The notes: generated by a model not told the origin, from the letters alone. A stretch of 64,000 bases of DNA from Kitasatospora gansuensis (GCF_014203705.1 NZ_JACHJR010000001.1:434001-498000); one strand, 5' to 3'. Counted from the stretch's first letter, positions 8,357-16,785 are shown. A program made the numbers and translations.

Positions 8357-8728
8357 CTACGCCTCCTGGGGCGATACATGCACCAGCTTCTTCGGCTTGA
8401 TGGCCCCGCAGTGGATGCATTTGGAGGGCCACTGCTTCCCCGCGCCCGGGTGGTCCTCCAGCGGATCCCCGCCCCATTCGAGCATGACGGCGCCAGCTTT
8501 CGCCCCATCGTGGGTGGGCTTTGGTGCGATCTAGCGTGACCGGCAGATCTTGCCACAGACCCTAGTCCCCTTGTTGACGACATCGTTGTAACGTGGCGAA
8601 CTCACCTCATTACAGGTCAGACAAAGGAAGCTCCACGGCAGTTGAGTCCCAGGGAAAGGTTCGAGCGGGCGCGCCCCCGAACAAAGCATTGCCTCGACGG
8701 CGTCGACTTCGCTTACTCTGCGTGGCAT
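8357..8728 (-). pseudogene. Zinc-ribbon repeat protein interrupted by an in-frame TAG
   Basis: The start ATG at 8728 follows AAGGGG. The first repeat reads ARPLEPFPG, then SFLCLTCNEVSSPRYNDVV and CGKIC. It is followed by a TAG at 8531-8533. In the same frame a second repeat resumes (LEWGGDPLEDHPGAGKQW, then SKCIHCGAIKPKK) and ends at a second TAG at 8357-8359. Each repeat has the CxxC...CxxC layout of zinc-ribbon/treble-clef modules found in actinobacterial mobile-element proteins of unknown role. Only the 65-residue first part can be made, unless the stop is bypassed. Confidence 0.6.
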
Positions 8729-8834
8729 TGGAGAACCCCTTGGGCATGTCATAGCAACGGGGTACGGTCGGCCGCCCCATGACCATGCCGTCTACGTCGA
8801 ATCCCACGTCTGGGTCCGCACTACCTCTGACGGG

Positions 8835-9872
8835 TCAGCACCCTCGGTCGTAGATCGCTCGCAGCCACGATTCCCTGACGGCTGGCATCCGCGCGAGCGT
8901 GTACCGGAACGCCTCCCTGGACGGCTGGAACGGATACCACGGGTGCGGCGGCAGTGGGTCGTCCCGCTCCACGCCCGCCGGGAGCCCGCCGACCACCGGC
9001 AGCCGGGTTCGGTGTAGCGGGAAGGCGAGTTCGGCCCAGAGCGCGGCATCCATAGGTACCGGCACCGCCCCGGTACGCGGCTGCCACATGTCTCCGGTCT
9101 GCGGATGGACCGGCACCAACACCAGGTCAGTGGCCGGCTCACCGAGCCCCGGCCCAGCCAGGTCCAGCCGCTTCGTACCTTCCCCGGCGTTCAACAGCGC
9201 GCCGAGTGCCCAGCCGAGAAGCTCCGCGACCGGCCCGGGCGCCACCTCGACCGGCGCGCCCCCGGCGGCCACCACCACCTGGGCGAGGGCCACGCCTGCC
9301 GGGATGTCCCGGTACTCGCTCAGCCGGTGCCACAGCGCGCCGGCGGCCAGCAGCTCTACCCAGTCCATGACCGGCCGCTCCGGCGGGCCCGGCAACCGCA
9401 CTACCGCCTGCGGGACGAGCCGGACGACTTGCCAGCACCCGCAGTCGTCCATCCTCGTTCCGACCGGCAGATCGCAACCCAGGCAGGCAAGGTTCGGCCC
9501 GTCTCTCCCGTCGATCCCCATGCAGTAGCCATCGGCCCGCTCGAGGATCAGCCTGGTGTTGCGCATGTCGCCGGGCGCGAGGATGACGGTGTCCGACGGC
9601 CCGTCAGACAGCGCGCCGAACGGCGCAAAGCGCCCTCGTTCCGCCGCCTCGCGCGCCCCGACCTCGTCCCACTGCCGCCACGGCGGCCCGTACGGTGCGG
9701 GGTCGACGGCGTAGGACCCGGCCTCCAGCAGTGGCGGGTGCAGCGTCTCCCAGTGGGTGTCGGCGAGGTGGATCGGCAACGCCACCTCCGACACCGCCGC
9801 CGTCAGAACCGCACCGCAGCCCGCACACCCGAACACCGCCAAGCTGTCCCCTCCCACCGTCGAAGCCTGCAT
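8835..9872 (-). CDS. Hypothetical protein with two cysteine clusters
   Basis: A 345-residue soluble protein of unknown function. It has an N-terminal CAGCGAVLT knuckle (about residues 16-24) and a central LACLGCDLPVGTRMDDCGCW cluster, both suited to zinc binding. There is no signal peptide or membrane segment. The middle is Ala/Val/Gly rich (ALAQVVVAAGGAPVEVAPGP). The ATG at 9872 has GGTGGG just upstream. I recognise it only as a type seen in streptomycete accessory DNA; no catalytic motif is evident. It is divergent from the HTH gene at 10193. Confidence 0.7.
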   Translation of the reverse strand: MQASTVGGDSLAVFGCAGCGAVLTAAVSEVALPIHLADTHWETLHPPLLEAGSYAVDPAPYGPPWRQWDEVGAREAAERGRFAPFGALSDGPSDTVILAPGDMRNTRLILERADGYCMGIDGRDGPNLACLGCDLPVGTRMDDCGCWQVVRLVPQAVVRLPGPPERPVMDWVELLAAGALWHRLSEYRDIPAGVALAQVVVAAGGAPVEVAPGPVAELLGWALGALLNAGEGTKRLDLAGPGLGEPATDLVLVPVHPQTGDMWQPRTGAVPVPMDAALWAELAFPLHRTRLPVVGGLPAGVERDDPLPPHPWYPFQPSREAFRYTLARMPAVRESWLRAIYDRGC

Positions 9873-10192
9873 CCCACCAAGCAGGTAGACCGGAGAGCAA
9901 GGGGTTTAGGGAGGCCGGACGAGACCCTCACGAATGCAACGGAGCTCCGGCGGCTGCGGTGGCCTGGAACTTCTTGATCGCTGACATCGGCGCACCGCTA
10001 TCAGCGGGTCCCGGCGCGCTTGGCGGTCAGTTCCGGTCGGGAGCAGTCGAGTTGAGCCGTGTCCCGATCTTCTCCGGACGTCTGACCATCCTGCGCGGTA
10101 CGGCGTGCTACGTTCCGTGCTCCAACCGAAGACAGGTGACCCCGGCGGTGCTAGAACACCCCGGGGTCCGGCAACAGGAGCAACCACTCCCG
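9873..10192. other. Intergenic region between divergent genes; no gene recognised
   Basis: About 320 bases separating the divergent cysteine-cluster gene and the HTH gene. It must hold both promoters, but I could not pick out a convincing -35/-10 pair. The AGGAG at about 10176-10180 is the ribosome site of the HTH gene. No small coding frame, repeat or RNA structure stood out. Confidence 0.4.
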
Positions 10193-11077
10193 ATGCGAGT
10201 TCATCGTAGCGCCCACGGGCGCAACTTCACCGTGCTTCCCAACGCACTCCTCCAGGACCGCCGCCTCAGCTACACCGCCCGCGGCCTGCTGGTCGACCTG
10301 CTCTCCCGTCCGGACGGCCGACGGGAGGACGGCCGTCAGATGGCCGACTCCAGCACCCAGGGCCGGGGCACCGTCCGCCGGGCCTTGAAGGAGCTGACGG
10401 CGGCCGGGTACTACCGGGTCGACACCGTGCGCCTGCCCAACGGCACCGTCCGCTCGGAGGCCCACGTCTTCGACACCCCGCAGCAGCAGCGGGCGGCGCC
10501 GGGTGTCGCCCGTCCGGGCGCCGGTGAGCCGGGCACCGACCGTACTGACACTCCTTCTGTAGAGGAGTCGGGGAAAGCACCCTCCCACCCCGACCGGCCG
10601 GACGACGAAGCGCGCGCAGCGGCGGACACCCTGCTGCGGGTGGTCCGTACCGAACCGCGACTGTGGCTGGGTGAGGCCGAAGCGCTGGCACTGGCGCCAC
10701 TGGTGGCACGCTGGCTGGAACGGGGCTGCACAGCAAGCGAGTTGGCGCGGGCGATGCTGGACGGTCTACCCGGTACGGTGCACTCCCCCGTCGCCGTGCT
10801 GCGCAGTCGCCTGGAGCGAAAGATGCCACCTCACCGTGTTCCCGGGCAGCGGCCGGCGGCCCGGTACGCCGAGTGCGACCGGTGCCACGACCCGGTGCCG
10901 CAGCGGGGTATCTGCCGGGCCTGCGCGGGTCTCGGCGGCGGACGGGCGCTCGCGGTCGGCGGCGGCGCGACGGTGGCCCGCAAGGGTGCGGCTCGGGCTC
11001 GCGCCGCGATGTGCAGGGGTTCCCTGACGGCCGGGCTCCTCTCCCTCAGCGTTGCCCGGCCCCTGACGGAGCGTTAG
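10193..11077 (+). CDS. Winged-HTH protein with C-terminal zinc ribbon (plasmid/replication-type)
   Basis: A 294-residue protein. The N-terminus (AHGRNFTVLPNALLQDRRLS, then YTARGLLVDLLSRPDG) is a winged-helix domain like that of replication-initiator-type and plasmid-borne HTH proteins of Streptomyces. A low-complexity Pro/Asp linker (about 105-145) precedes a helical region and the zinc knuckle CDRCHDPVPQRGICRACAGL. The start at 10193 sits 12 bases after AGGAG. In the family the C-terminus usually ends shortly after this knuckle; here an Arg/Ala-rich tail of ~50 residues follows. The role, probably DNA binding, is inferred. Confidence 0.75.
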   Translation: MRVHRSAHGRNFTVLPNALLQDRRLSYTARGLLVDLLSRPDGRREDGRQMADSSTQGRGTVRRALKELTAAGYYRVDTVRLPNGTVRSEAHVFDTPQQQRAAPGVARPGAGEPGTDRTDTPSVEESGKAPSHPDRPDDEARAAADTLLRVVRTEPRLWLGEAEALALAPLVARWLERGCTASELARAMLDGLPGTVHSPVAVLRSRLERKMPPHRVPGQRPAARYAECDRCHDPVPQRGICRACAGLGGGRALAVGGGATVARKGAARARAAMCRGSLTAGLLSLSVARPLTER

Positions 11078-11150
11078 AGTCGGTCGGGTGACTGCCGGGT
11101 CGGCCTTGAGCCATACACGAGTGAGACGCCCGGCTGTGGCGTGACCACCA

Positions 11151-11169
11151 GGCGGGCCAGAGGCCCGCC
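11151..11169 (+). terminator. GC-rich hairpin
   Basis: GGCGGGCC and GGCCCGCC form a perfect 8-bp stem around an AGA loop. It lies 74 bases after the HTH gene and before the VOC gene, in the right place to separate the two transcripts. There is no U-tract, as is usual in streptomycetes. Confidence 0.5.
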
Positions 11170-11247
11170 CCGCTCCCTGTCTTCGCTTCCGGCGCCCTCG
11201 CGCGGCGCCTCGTCCCACGGAATCCAAGACCCGGAGAAACGCCACAG

Positions 11248-11664
11248 ATGCCGTACGACCACCAGCAGCAACCGCCCGTCACCTCCGTCCAGTTGAACCA
11301 CACCGTCGTCCATGCCACGGACCGTCAGCTGTCGGCCGAGTTCATCGCCGAGATCCTGGGGCTGAAGGTCAGCGCCCCGTTCGGACCGTTCCTGCCCGTC
11401 AACCTGGCCAACGGCGTGACGCTCGACTACTACGAGACCCGCGACCAGCCGATCCAGCCCCAGCACTACGCGTTCCTGGTCCCTGACGACCAGTTCGACA
11501 CGATGATCGCCCGCCTGGAAGCGATCGCGGCCACCTACTACGCCGACCCCAGCCACACCGAGCCCGGGCAGATCAACCGCCTCTTCGGCGGCCGCGGCGC
11601 CTACTTCGCCGACCCGGACGGCCACAACATGGAGATCATGACCCGGCCGTACGCCCGGCGTTGA
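11248..11664 (+). CDS. VOC-family (glyoxalase/dioxygenase-fold) protein
   Basis: A 138-residue two-module VOC protein: VQLNHTVVHATDRQLSAEFI at the start and GRGAYFADPDGHNMEIMTRP at the end, with a metal-binding His in the first strand (LNHTVV) and a Glu in the last (NMEIMT). The middle strand QHYAFLVPDDQF supplies another His. The paired betaalphabetabetabeta layout places it in the superfamily but gives no substrate; members include isomerases, dioxygenases and antibiotic-binding resistance proteins. The start ATG at 11248 is preceded by GGAGAAA. Confidence 0.85.
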   Translation: MPYDHQQQPPVTSVQLNHTVVHATDRQLSAEFIAEILGLKVSAPFGPFLPVNLANGVTLDYYETRDQPIQPQHYAFLVPDDQFDTMIARLEAIAATYYADPSHTEPGQINRLFGGRGAYFADPDGHNMEIMTRPYARR

Positions 11665-11800
11665 CACCCACCACGGAAATCAGAGCGGGATGGTGAACCG
11701 GGTGGTGTTCGGTGGGGCCGGGTTGCGAATGCCTCGGCCGGTCGCGCTTCCGACGCAGTACCGTGGGCCGGTGGATGAGTTGCCGGCCCCGATGACGGGT

Positions 11801-12160
11801 ATGACGATCAGCATTCGGACGCGCCAGGACGTGGTCATCGTCGATCCGGAGCGCTTCGTCGCTTCGGCCCGCGCGGCGTACCGCGAAACCTCTCCTGAAA
11901 TCACCGAGGAGAGGGCAGCCGAGCACATCCGCAATGTCTACGACGCTGTGTGGGCTCTGGTGGACCGCTTCGGTCGACTCGCAGCCGACGCGCCGGCATC
12001 CACCGGGCTCCCCGGCCACCGGATTCCGGACCGCCCGGACGGACTCTCACCTGCGGGCGAGCGTATGCAGATCGTGCTGAACGATCCGCATCCGCTGCAG
12101 GACTACGGCTGCTTCATGCCCGAGGAGTACGACCCGTTCGCCATCCCGCCAGAGGTGTGA
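11801..12160 (+). CDS. Small hypothetical protein
   Basis: A 119-residue soluble protein from an ATG at 11801; ATG 11792 is an alternative. It starts with a beta-strand pair (TISIRTRQDVVIVDPERFVA), followed by helices (EERAAEHIRNVYDAVWALVD) and an acidic, proline-containing end (PEEYDPFAIPPEV). No family recognised. Codon bias is typical of the chromosome, so it is likely a real gene, but expression and role are unknown. Confidence 0.55.
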   Translation: MTISIRTRQDVVIVDPERFVASARAAYRETSPEITEERAAEHIRNVYDAVWALVDRFGRLAADAPASTGLPGHRIPDRPDGLSPAGERMQIVLNDPHPLQDYGCFMPEEYDPFAIPPEV

Positions 12161-12521
12161 TGACGTCCAACGCGAGGCGGCTCCACAATGCCTGTAGTCC
12201 CGGTTTTGGTCCGGGGTGGGCGCCAGTACCCAACTGACAACGAGGGGGCGGCTATGCGCTGTATCACTGCGCCCACCACCCACGACTGCCCTTCGTGATC
12301 CGGTCACAGAATGCGACAACAGTCCCAGATGGCGCGATCGCAACGGCTCAGCCGTGCAGGCCCCACTTGTCGAGGCTGGAGTAGATGACAGCAGTCCGGT
12401 ATCCAGGCATGGCGAAGCACTCGGCCTCGCCCTGTGTTGCCGGCCTGACTGATCGGCCGGTGGACGGGCGCCCGATGGCGTGGCGGACCTGACCGTGACG
12501 GGCGGCCCGGCCCGGATCGGG
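12161..12521. other. Intergenic region with a short C-terminal gene remnant on the minus strand
   Basis: No complete gene. On the minus strand at about 12440-12348, an open segment reads GYRTAVIYSSLDKWGLHG and then stops (TGA, 12348-12350). It has protein-like character and looks like the last ~30 residues of a gene whose rest was deleted, though this is weak. The rest of the region shows no coding signal, repeat or RNA. Confidence 0.35.
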
Positions 12522-13112
12522 CTACTGCTCGTGGACGGGCAGTCCGTCCGTGCCGCGGACCTCGATGGGCAGGTCGAACTCGTCGCGCAGTGCCGCCGCC
12601 TGCTCGGGGGTGGCCAGCAGGTAGTAGTCGTCGGCGCAGCCGCCATCGCCGGGGACGCAGTGGAAGACCCGCGGGTCGTCGCCGCCCGGGACGAGGTCCG
12701 AGATGCCCGCCCCGACGGCGCCCAAGTCGAGGTAGTCGTCGGACTCCTGCTCGATCCGCCAGGACTTGGGCTCACCGTTGACCTTGAACTCGAGATCCCG
12801 CGACGAACCGATCTCGCCGACCAGTTCCACGTCCGTGACGGTGACCGCGCCGCCGATCATCCGCTCCGCGTCCCCGAGGATGCCAACGTAGGCGTCCTCG
12901 GCGACGTCGACGTCCTCACCGTGAGCCTGCAGCGCCACGTCACAGACCTCGAGCACCCCGGTCAACTCTTCGGTGCGCTGGCTAGGGTCTGGCTCGCCCC
13001 AGTCGGCGGTGTACTCGACCGACTCGTCCGCCTTCTCGCGGGTGATCATGCCGAGCTCGTGCAGCCGGACGGCCAGGCGCTGACAGGTGTTCATCCCCGT
13101 GTTCTCGATCAT
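12522..13112 (-). CDS. Hypothetical acidic protein
   Basis: A 196-residue very acidic soluble protein (start ATG 13112; an internal Met 7 residues in is equally possible). The N-terminus (NTCQRLAVRLHELGMITREK) is helical, followed by acidic helices and a beta-rich C-terminal half (SWRIEQESDDYLDLGAVGAG, then DDYYLLATPEQAAALRDEF). No catalytic motif, signal or membrane segment. I recognise no family; the second half has the feel of an immunity-type or SUKH-like small domain, but this is only an impression. Confidence 0.6.
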   Translation of the reverse strand: MIENTGMNTCQRLAVRLHELGMITREKADESVEYTADWGEPDPSQRTEELTGVLEVCDVALQAHGEDVDVAEDAYVGILGDAERMIGGAVTVTDVELVGEIGSSRDLEFKVNGEPKSWRIEQESDDYLDLGAVGAGISDLVPGGDDPRVFHCVPGDGGCADDYYLLATPEQAAALRDEFDLPIEVRGTDGLPVHEQ

Positions 13113-13207
13113 GCGGGGGATTCTGACATGCCGTCATGACAGCGCAGTCAGGACCCCGGTGGGATCAGCCCGGCGCGGTCGCAACGGCTCGCAGCCGGGT
13201 TGCGTAG

Positions 13208-13678
13208 TCATCCGAGATACGGGGTGGTCCGGCGCTCCAGGAAGTGCTGGAGGCGAAGGCGTTGGGTGTGGTGGATGGGCAGTTCGTCGAGTTCCGCCGG
13301 GGAAACGAAGCGGAGGACGGTGGACTCGCTGGAGATGCGCAGTGCTCCGCCGGTTACGCGGGCGGTGAAGCAGACGTTGAACTGTTGGCGCACTTCCCCG
13401 TCCGAGTAGGCGATCACGTGGCGTGGATCGGTGTAGGTGCCGACCAGGCCGGTGACCTCAACCTCCAGTCCGGTCTCCTCCAGGACCTCGCGGACGACGG
13501 CGGCGGGCAAGGATTCGCCGAAGTCCATCGCGCCCCCTGGCAGGGCGTAGAGACCGTCGTCGGTTCGGCGTTGCAGGAGGATTCGCCCTGCGGCGTCGGT
13601 GACGACCGCGGAGGCGGCGACCACAAGGTGGGTGGGCCGGGGTGCGTTCGGGTCGTCGTAGTACTCGGTCCTGGCCAT
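13208..13678 (-). CDS. Nudix hydrolase
   Basis: A 156-residue Nudix protein. The Nudix box is complete: GGAMDFGESLPAAVVREV followed by LEETGLEV, with the REVLEE metal ligands. The flanks (LVVAASAVVTDAAGRILLQR) and a beta-rich C-terminus fit the small MutT-like group that hydrolyses nucleoside diphosphates linked to another moiety. The HFLERRTTPYLG tail is typical of streptomycete members. The ATG at 13678 has a GGGGAG upstream. Substrate unknown. Confidence 0.92.
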   Translation of the reverse strand: MARTEYYDDPNAPRPTHLVVAASAVVTDAAGRILLQRRTDDGLYALPGGAMDFGESLPAAVVREVLEETGLEVEVTGLVGTYTDPRHVIAYSDGEVRQQFNVCFTARVTGGALRISSESTVLRFVSPAELDELPIHHTQRLRLQHFLERRTTPYLG

Positions 13679-13725
13679 GCGTCAGTCTCCCCTCAGAGCA
13701 GGTCACGCCCAGGTGGGCAGCGTTC

Positions 13726-13755
13726 GGGCGGCCCTCGAAGGTGTGAGGGCCGCCC
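13726..13755 (-). terminator. Terminator of the padR/membrane-protein unit
   Basis: GGGCGGCCCTC and GAGGGCCGCCC form a perfect 11-bp stem with an 8-base loop. It lies 45 bases downstream of the membrane-protein stop and upstream of the Nudix start, so it should end leftward transcription of the PadR operon. Confidence 0.7.
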
Positions 13756-13799
13756 TCTGCTGGTTCCGGCGGGTGAGGGCAGTGCCCCGTGACGTCGGG

Positions 13800-14807
13800 T
13801 CAGACCGTCGGATCGGAGGCTCGCGGTCCGTCCGGTTCGGCGAGGCGCGTCCGCCGGCTGTTCCGGCGCAGGGTGCCGATGGTGGTGGCGGTGGCCAGGA
13901 GGACGAAAGTCACGCCGGCGTTGCGGAGCAGGTCGTGGGCGTCGGTCGGGATGCTCCGGTAGAGCGGTGGGACGACCGTGAGCGTCCACGGCAGGACGGC
14001 CAGTGCGATGCCGCCGGTGTGCAGGGGATCGGTGTTCGGCCTTGCGAGGCGCGCGAGGTAGGCGAGGCTCAGCACGAGGGCCGGCCAGGCGGTGGAGAGG
14101 TCGAGCAGGGCCTGCTGGACGGGCGGGAAGACCAGGTTGGGGTAGTCCTCGGGGAAGGTGCCGATCCAGAGGACGGCGATGCCGCTCATCGGCAGCGCGA
14201 TGGCGACGGCGGAACCGATCGCCCAGGAGCGTCCCCGTCGGGAGAGGTCGACGGCGTCGGGCGGTGCGATCAGCACCAGGACACCCATGACCAGCCAGAG
14301 CCCGAGCAGTTCGGAGTACTGGGTGAGCGCCGTGGCCGGGTGGAACAGCGCCGCCACCGCGATGCCGGTCCTGGTCACGACGGCCATCAGCACCAGGGCC
14401 CGGGCCGACGCCCAGCGGCCGACGGCGGCGCACAGCAGGGCGAGCACCCAGGGAACGGTCTGCGCAGCACCCGCCACCCAGTTCGCCGAGCGGTCGGGCA
14501 GCAGCGCACCGATCAGCAGTTGCACCACACTCAGGGCGGCCCCACCGGCCAGCAGGAACGGCGCGGCACCGGCAAGGATCCGGCCCACGGGATCACGGGA
14601 GCTGAGCCGGGTACGCAGTCGCACGGCATGCGCGGCGAGCGCGGTCCACTCGCGCAGGGCGGTGCGGGAGTCGGCGAACTGGAGGGCGTCGGCGAACACG
14701 GCGGCGATCTCCTCGCCGTGCGCGGCACGGTACTTGGCCGGGTAGAGGCCGTTGAGGGGCAGCCGGCGCAGCAGGGCGGGAGCGGCGGCGGTGTGCAAGT
14801 CGGTCAT
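13800..14807 (-). CDS. PadR-associated integral membrane protein
   Basis: A 335-residue protein. The N-terminal ~85 residues form a cytosolic helical domain (NGLYPAKYRAAHGEEIAAVF) like the head of many PadR-linked membrane proteins. About seven hydrophobic segments follow (for example FLLAGGAALSVVQLLIGALL and ALVLMAVVTRTGIAVAALF). Its ATG overlaps the stop of the PadR gene (ATGA), so the two are translated together and the regulator probably controls this gene. Transport or signalling role unknown. Confidence 0.75.
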   Translation of the reverse strand: MTDLHTAAAPALLRRLPLNGLYPAKYRAAHGEEIAAVFADALQFADSRTALREWTALAAHAVRLRTRLSSRDPVGRILAGAAPFLLAGGAALSVVQLLIGALLPDRSANWVAGAAQTVPWVLALLCAAVGRWASARALVLMAVVTRTGIAVAALFHPATALTQYSELLGLWLVMGVLVLIAPPDAVDLSRRGRSWAIGSAVAIALPMSGIAVLWIGTFPEDYPNLVFPPVQQALLDLSTAWPALVLSLAYLARLARPNTDPLHTGGIALAVLPWTLTVVPPLYRSIPTDAHDLLRNAGVTFVLLATATTIGTLRRNSRRTRLAEPDGPRASDPTV

Positions 14808-15163
14808 GCTGTCCCCCAGTTCGTACGGAGCTTGGGCTGCGGGGCACCGAGGGCGAGCCGGCGCTCGGCCTCGGTCACGCCGGCGCGCAGCCGTGCCGTC
14901 TCCTCGGTCAGCGTGTGCCGGCCCTGCTCGGTCAGGGCGAAGCTGCGGCGCAGCCGTCCGGCCACGACCTCCTCGTGGTCGATCCGGATCAGGCCCTGCT
15001 GGAGCAGCCGGTCCAGTGCCGTGTAGAGGGTGCCGGTGAGCATCCTGGTCCGACCTTCGGTGATCGTCAGGACTTCTTGGAGGATCGCGTAGCCGTGCCG
15101 GGGCGCATCGGCCAGTGCGGTGAGCACGAGCCGTGTCGGTTCGTGTAGTTGACGGTCTGCCAT
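14804..15163 (-). CDS. PadR-family transcriptional regulator
   Basis: A 119-residue winged-HTH repressor of the short PadR type: EPTRLVLTALADAPRHGYAI is the classical N-terminus, then LTGTLYTALDRLLQQGLI as recognition helix and wing, and a C-terminal dimerisation helix. ATG 15163 is preferred over a TTG 18 bases upstream because the domain begins there. It overlaps the downstream membrane-protein gene. A 13-bp direct repeat lies immediately upstream and is the likely operator. Confidence 0.9.
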   Translation of the reverse strand: MADRQLHEPTRLVLTALADAPRHGYAILQEVLTITEGRTRMLTGTLYTALDRLLQQGLIRIDHEEVVAGRLRRSFALTEQGRHTLTEETARLRAGVTEAERRLALGAPQPKLRTNWGTA

Positions 15164-15180
15164 GTCGCGACCATAGATCA

Positions 15181-15210
15181 ATGGTTTAGATATGTCGATG
15201 GTTTAGCTAT
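15181..15210 (-). promoter_or_regulatory. Direct repeat upstream of padR (candidate operator/promoter)
   Basis: ATGGTTTAGATAT (15181-15193) is repeated as ATGGTTTAGCTAT (15198-15210) with a 17-base period, in unusually A/T-rich sequence just before the PadR start. The position and spacing suit binding of a dimeric PadR repressor over its own promoter. Not a recognised consensus. Confidence 0.5.
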
Positions 15211-15230
15211 AGGGATGCCGAGAGCCCGAC

Positions 15231-15780
15231 TCAACCGTCGGCTCGGGTGGCGGCGAGGCTGCCGAGGAGCCTGACCCGCCTTGTCGCGCGGATTGCGTCC
15301 TGCCGCGGTGCGCAGGTTCGCGGCGGCGGCGTCGGCCGCGCGTTCCCACTGCGGGTAGAAGGTGCGCGCGGCGGGGCTGAGGAAGACGAACCGCGCCGAG
15401 TTGTTCCGGGTGTCCGGGTCGTCGAGCAGCGGGGCGAGCAGGGCCCGGGCGAGCGGGTTGGTCGCGAGGATGTCGGCCCGCTGGTTGACGATCCACGCGG
15501 GTGCCCCGGTGACCGCGTCCAGGAACCGCTGGAGGGAGGGCCGGATCGTCGCGGGTACGGGGCGGGCGCGGTGCCGGCTCGGGTGGGGGTTCGCCGCCCG
15601 GGCGAGATCGTGCAGGCGTTCGGTCTCCGCCTCGTCCAGACGGAGCGCCCGGGTGAGGGCATCGAGCACCTCGGGCGAGACGCCGGCGAGGTTGCCGCGT
15701 TCCATCTTCGCGTAGTAGTCGCTGCTCATTCCGGCCAGCATGGCGACCTCCTCGCGGCGCAGGCCCGGCAGGCGGCGACG
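15231..15780 (-). pseudogene. XRE/MmyB-type regulator remnant
   Basis: The minus-strand frame begins abruptly with RRRLPGLRREEVAMLAGM and continues through YYAKMERGNLAGVSPEVLDA and an MmyB-like ligand domain (PAWIVNQRADILATNPLARA). The usual first ~25 residues and start codon are missing at the junction near 15780. Near 15285 the frame shifts; family-like sequence LLGSLAATRADG continues in another frame and stops at 15231. So the gene has lost both ends. It abuts a decapitated aldo/keto reductase on the other strand. Confidence 0.75.
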
Positions 15781-15961
15781 TCACCATCCCAAGTCGGTCA
15801 ACCCCGACCGGATGGCGCAGAACATCGACGTCTTCGACTTCGAACTCACCGACGACCAGATGTCCGCCGTCGCCGCCCTCGACACCGGCACGACCCTGTT
15901 CTTCGACCACCGCGACCCCGAGATGGTCGTCTGGCTCGGCAAGCGCCGCCTGGAGGGCTGA
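15781..15961 (+). pseudogene. C-terminal fragment of an aldo/keto reductase
   Basis: The last ~58 residues of an AKR: PKSVNPDRMAQNIDVFDFEL, then TDDQMSAVAALDTG and an ending PEMVVWLGKRRLEG. The catalytic Tyr/Lys/His region and the NADPH-binding start of the barrel are missing. AKR genes are often divergent from XRE/MmyB regulators in Streptomyces; here a deletion has removed both 5' halves plus the promoter region between them. Confidence 0.75.
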
Positions 15962-16054
15962 GCTCCGACGGCGGTCATTGGCGGACGCGACGAGTGAGCA
16001 GCCTTGAGTACCAGTACTCATGACACGGCTGCCGCGGTGGGATGGGGTAGGGAC

Positions 16055-16600
16055 ATGCCTCGCTCCCTTCCGCTCACCTGGGCGCTGCGCGCCGCCGCAT
16101 TGCTCGCTGTCGCGGTCACCGCAACGGCCTGCGCCAAAAGCGTTGACCCTTCCGCGCGTTCGGACCGGCAGGCATGGGATGCGATGTACCCGGCCGTCCT
16201 GGATGCGGTGCAGGCCGTTGACCCCGGCATCGAACCGAAGGAGTCCGGCGGGGGGCACACCGCGTGTCATCCCACGGACTTCATCGGCGACTCCATGGAC
16301 GAGAGCGAGGTCATCGGATCCGCCTCGATAACTCTCCACGCGTCACCGTCGGACCAGCGCTCGCCGGCGGAGCTCGCGCGCGAAGTCGTCACGGGGATGG
16401 AGCGGAAAGGGTGGGAAGGGCCCGGCCTTGACGGCATCTCAGCAGTGAACGGCCAGGTCTCCGTGAGTCTGAAGATGCCCGGCTCGGGCGCGGCCACGGT
16501 CTCCGCGAGCCATGAACGTCCGACCGAGGCCCCGGCCTTCAACCGGCTGACAGTGAGCCTGTCCACCGAATGCCTGCGCAACTCGGACTGGCACGGGTGA
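16055..16600 (+). CDS. Secreted lipoprotein
   Basis: A 181-residue exported protein. The signal peptide (PRSLPLTWALRAAALLAVAV) ends in a lipobox TATAC, so Cys28 should be lipidated and the protein anchored to the outer face of the membrane. The mature part has two further Cys (HTACHP, STECLRN) that could form a disulfide, and a mixed alpha/beta composition. The start at 16055 was chosen for the signal peptide. Function unknown; streptomycetes encode many such short lipoproteins. Confidence 0.7.
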   Translation: MPRSLPLTWALRAAALLAVAVTATACAKSVDPSARSDRQAWDAMYPAVLDAVQAVDPGIEPKESGGGHTACHPTDFIGDSMDESEVIGSASITLHASPSDQRSPAELAREVVTGMERKGWEGPGLDGISAVNGQVSVSLKMPGSGAATVSASHERPTEAPAFNRLTVSLSTECLRNSDWHG

Positions 16601-16785
16601 GTGGTCGTCCCCCCTCGAATCCGTCAAGCTTCGCCGGGCCCGCCCGATCCACCGCAAGCGAGGATCCGTACCGCTCGGGTACATCCCAGCAGAGCCCACT
16701 CGGCATCGGACAGTTCAGCACCTGAGCGGTCTCGGTGATGCGGGCCGCGGTTCGGGCATGAGGTAGGGCAGGGAGGGGCTTGCCC

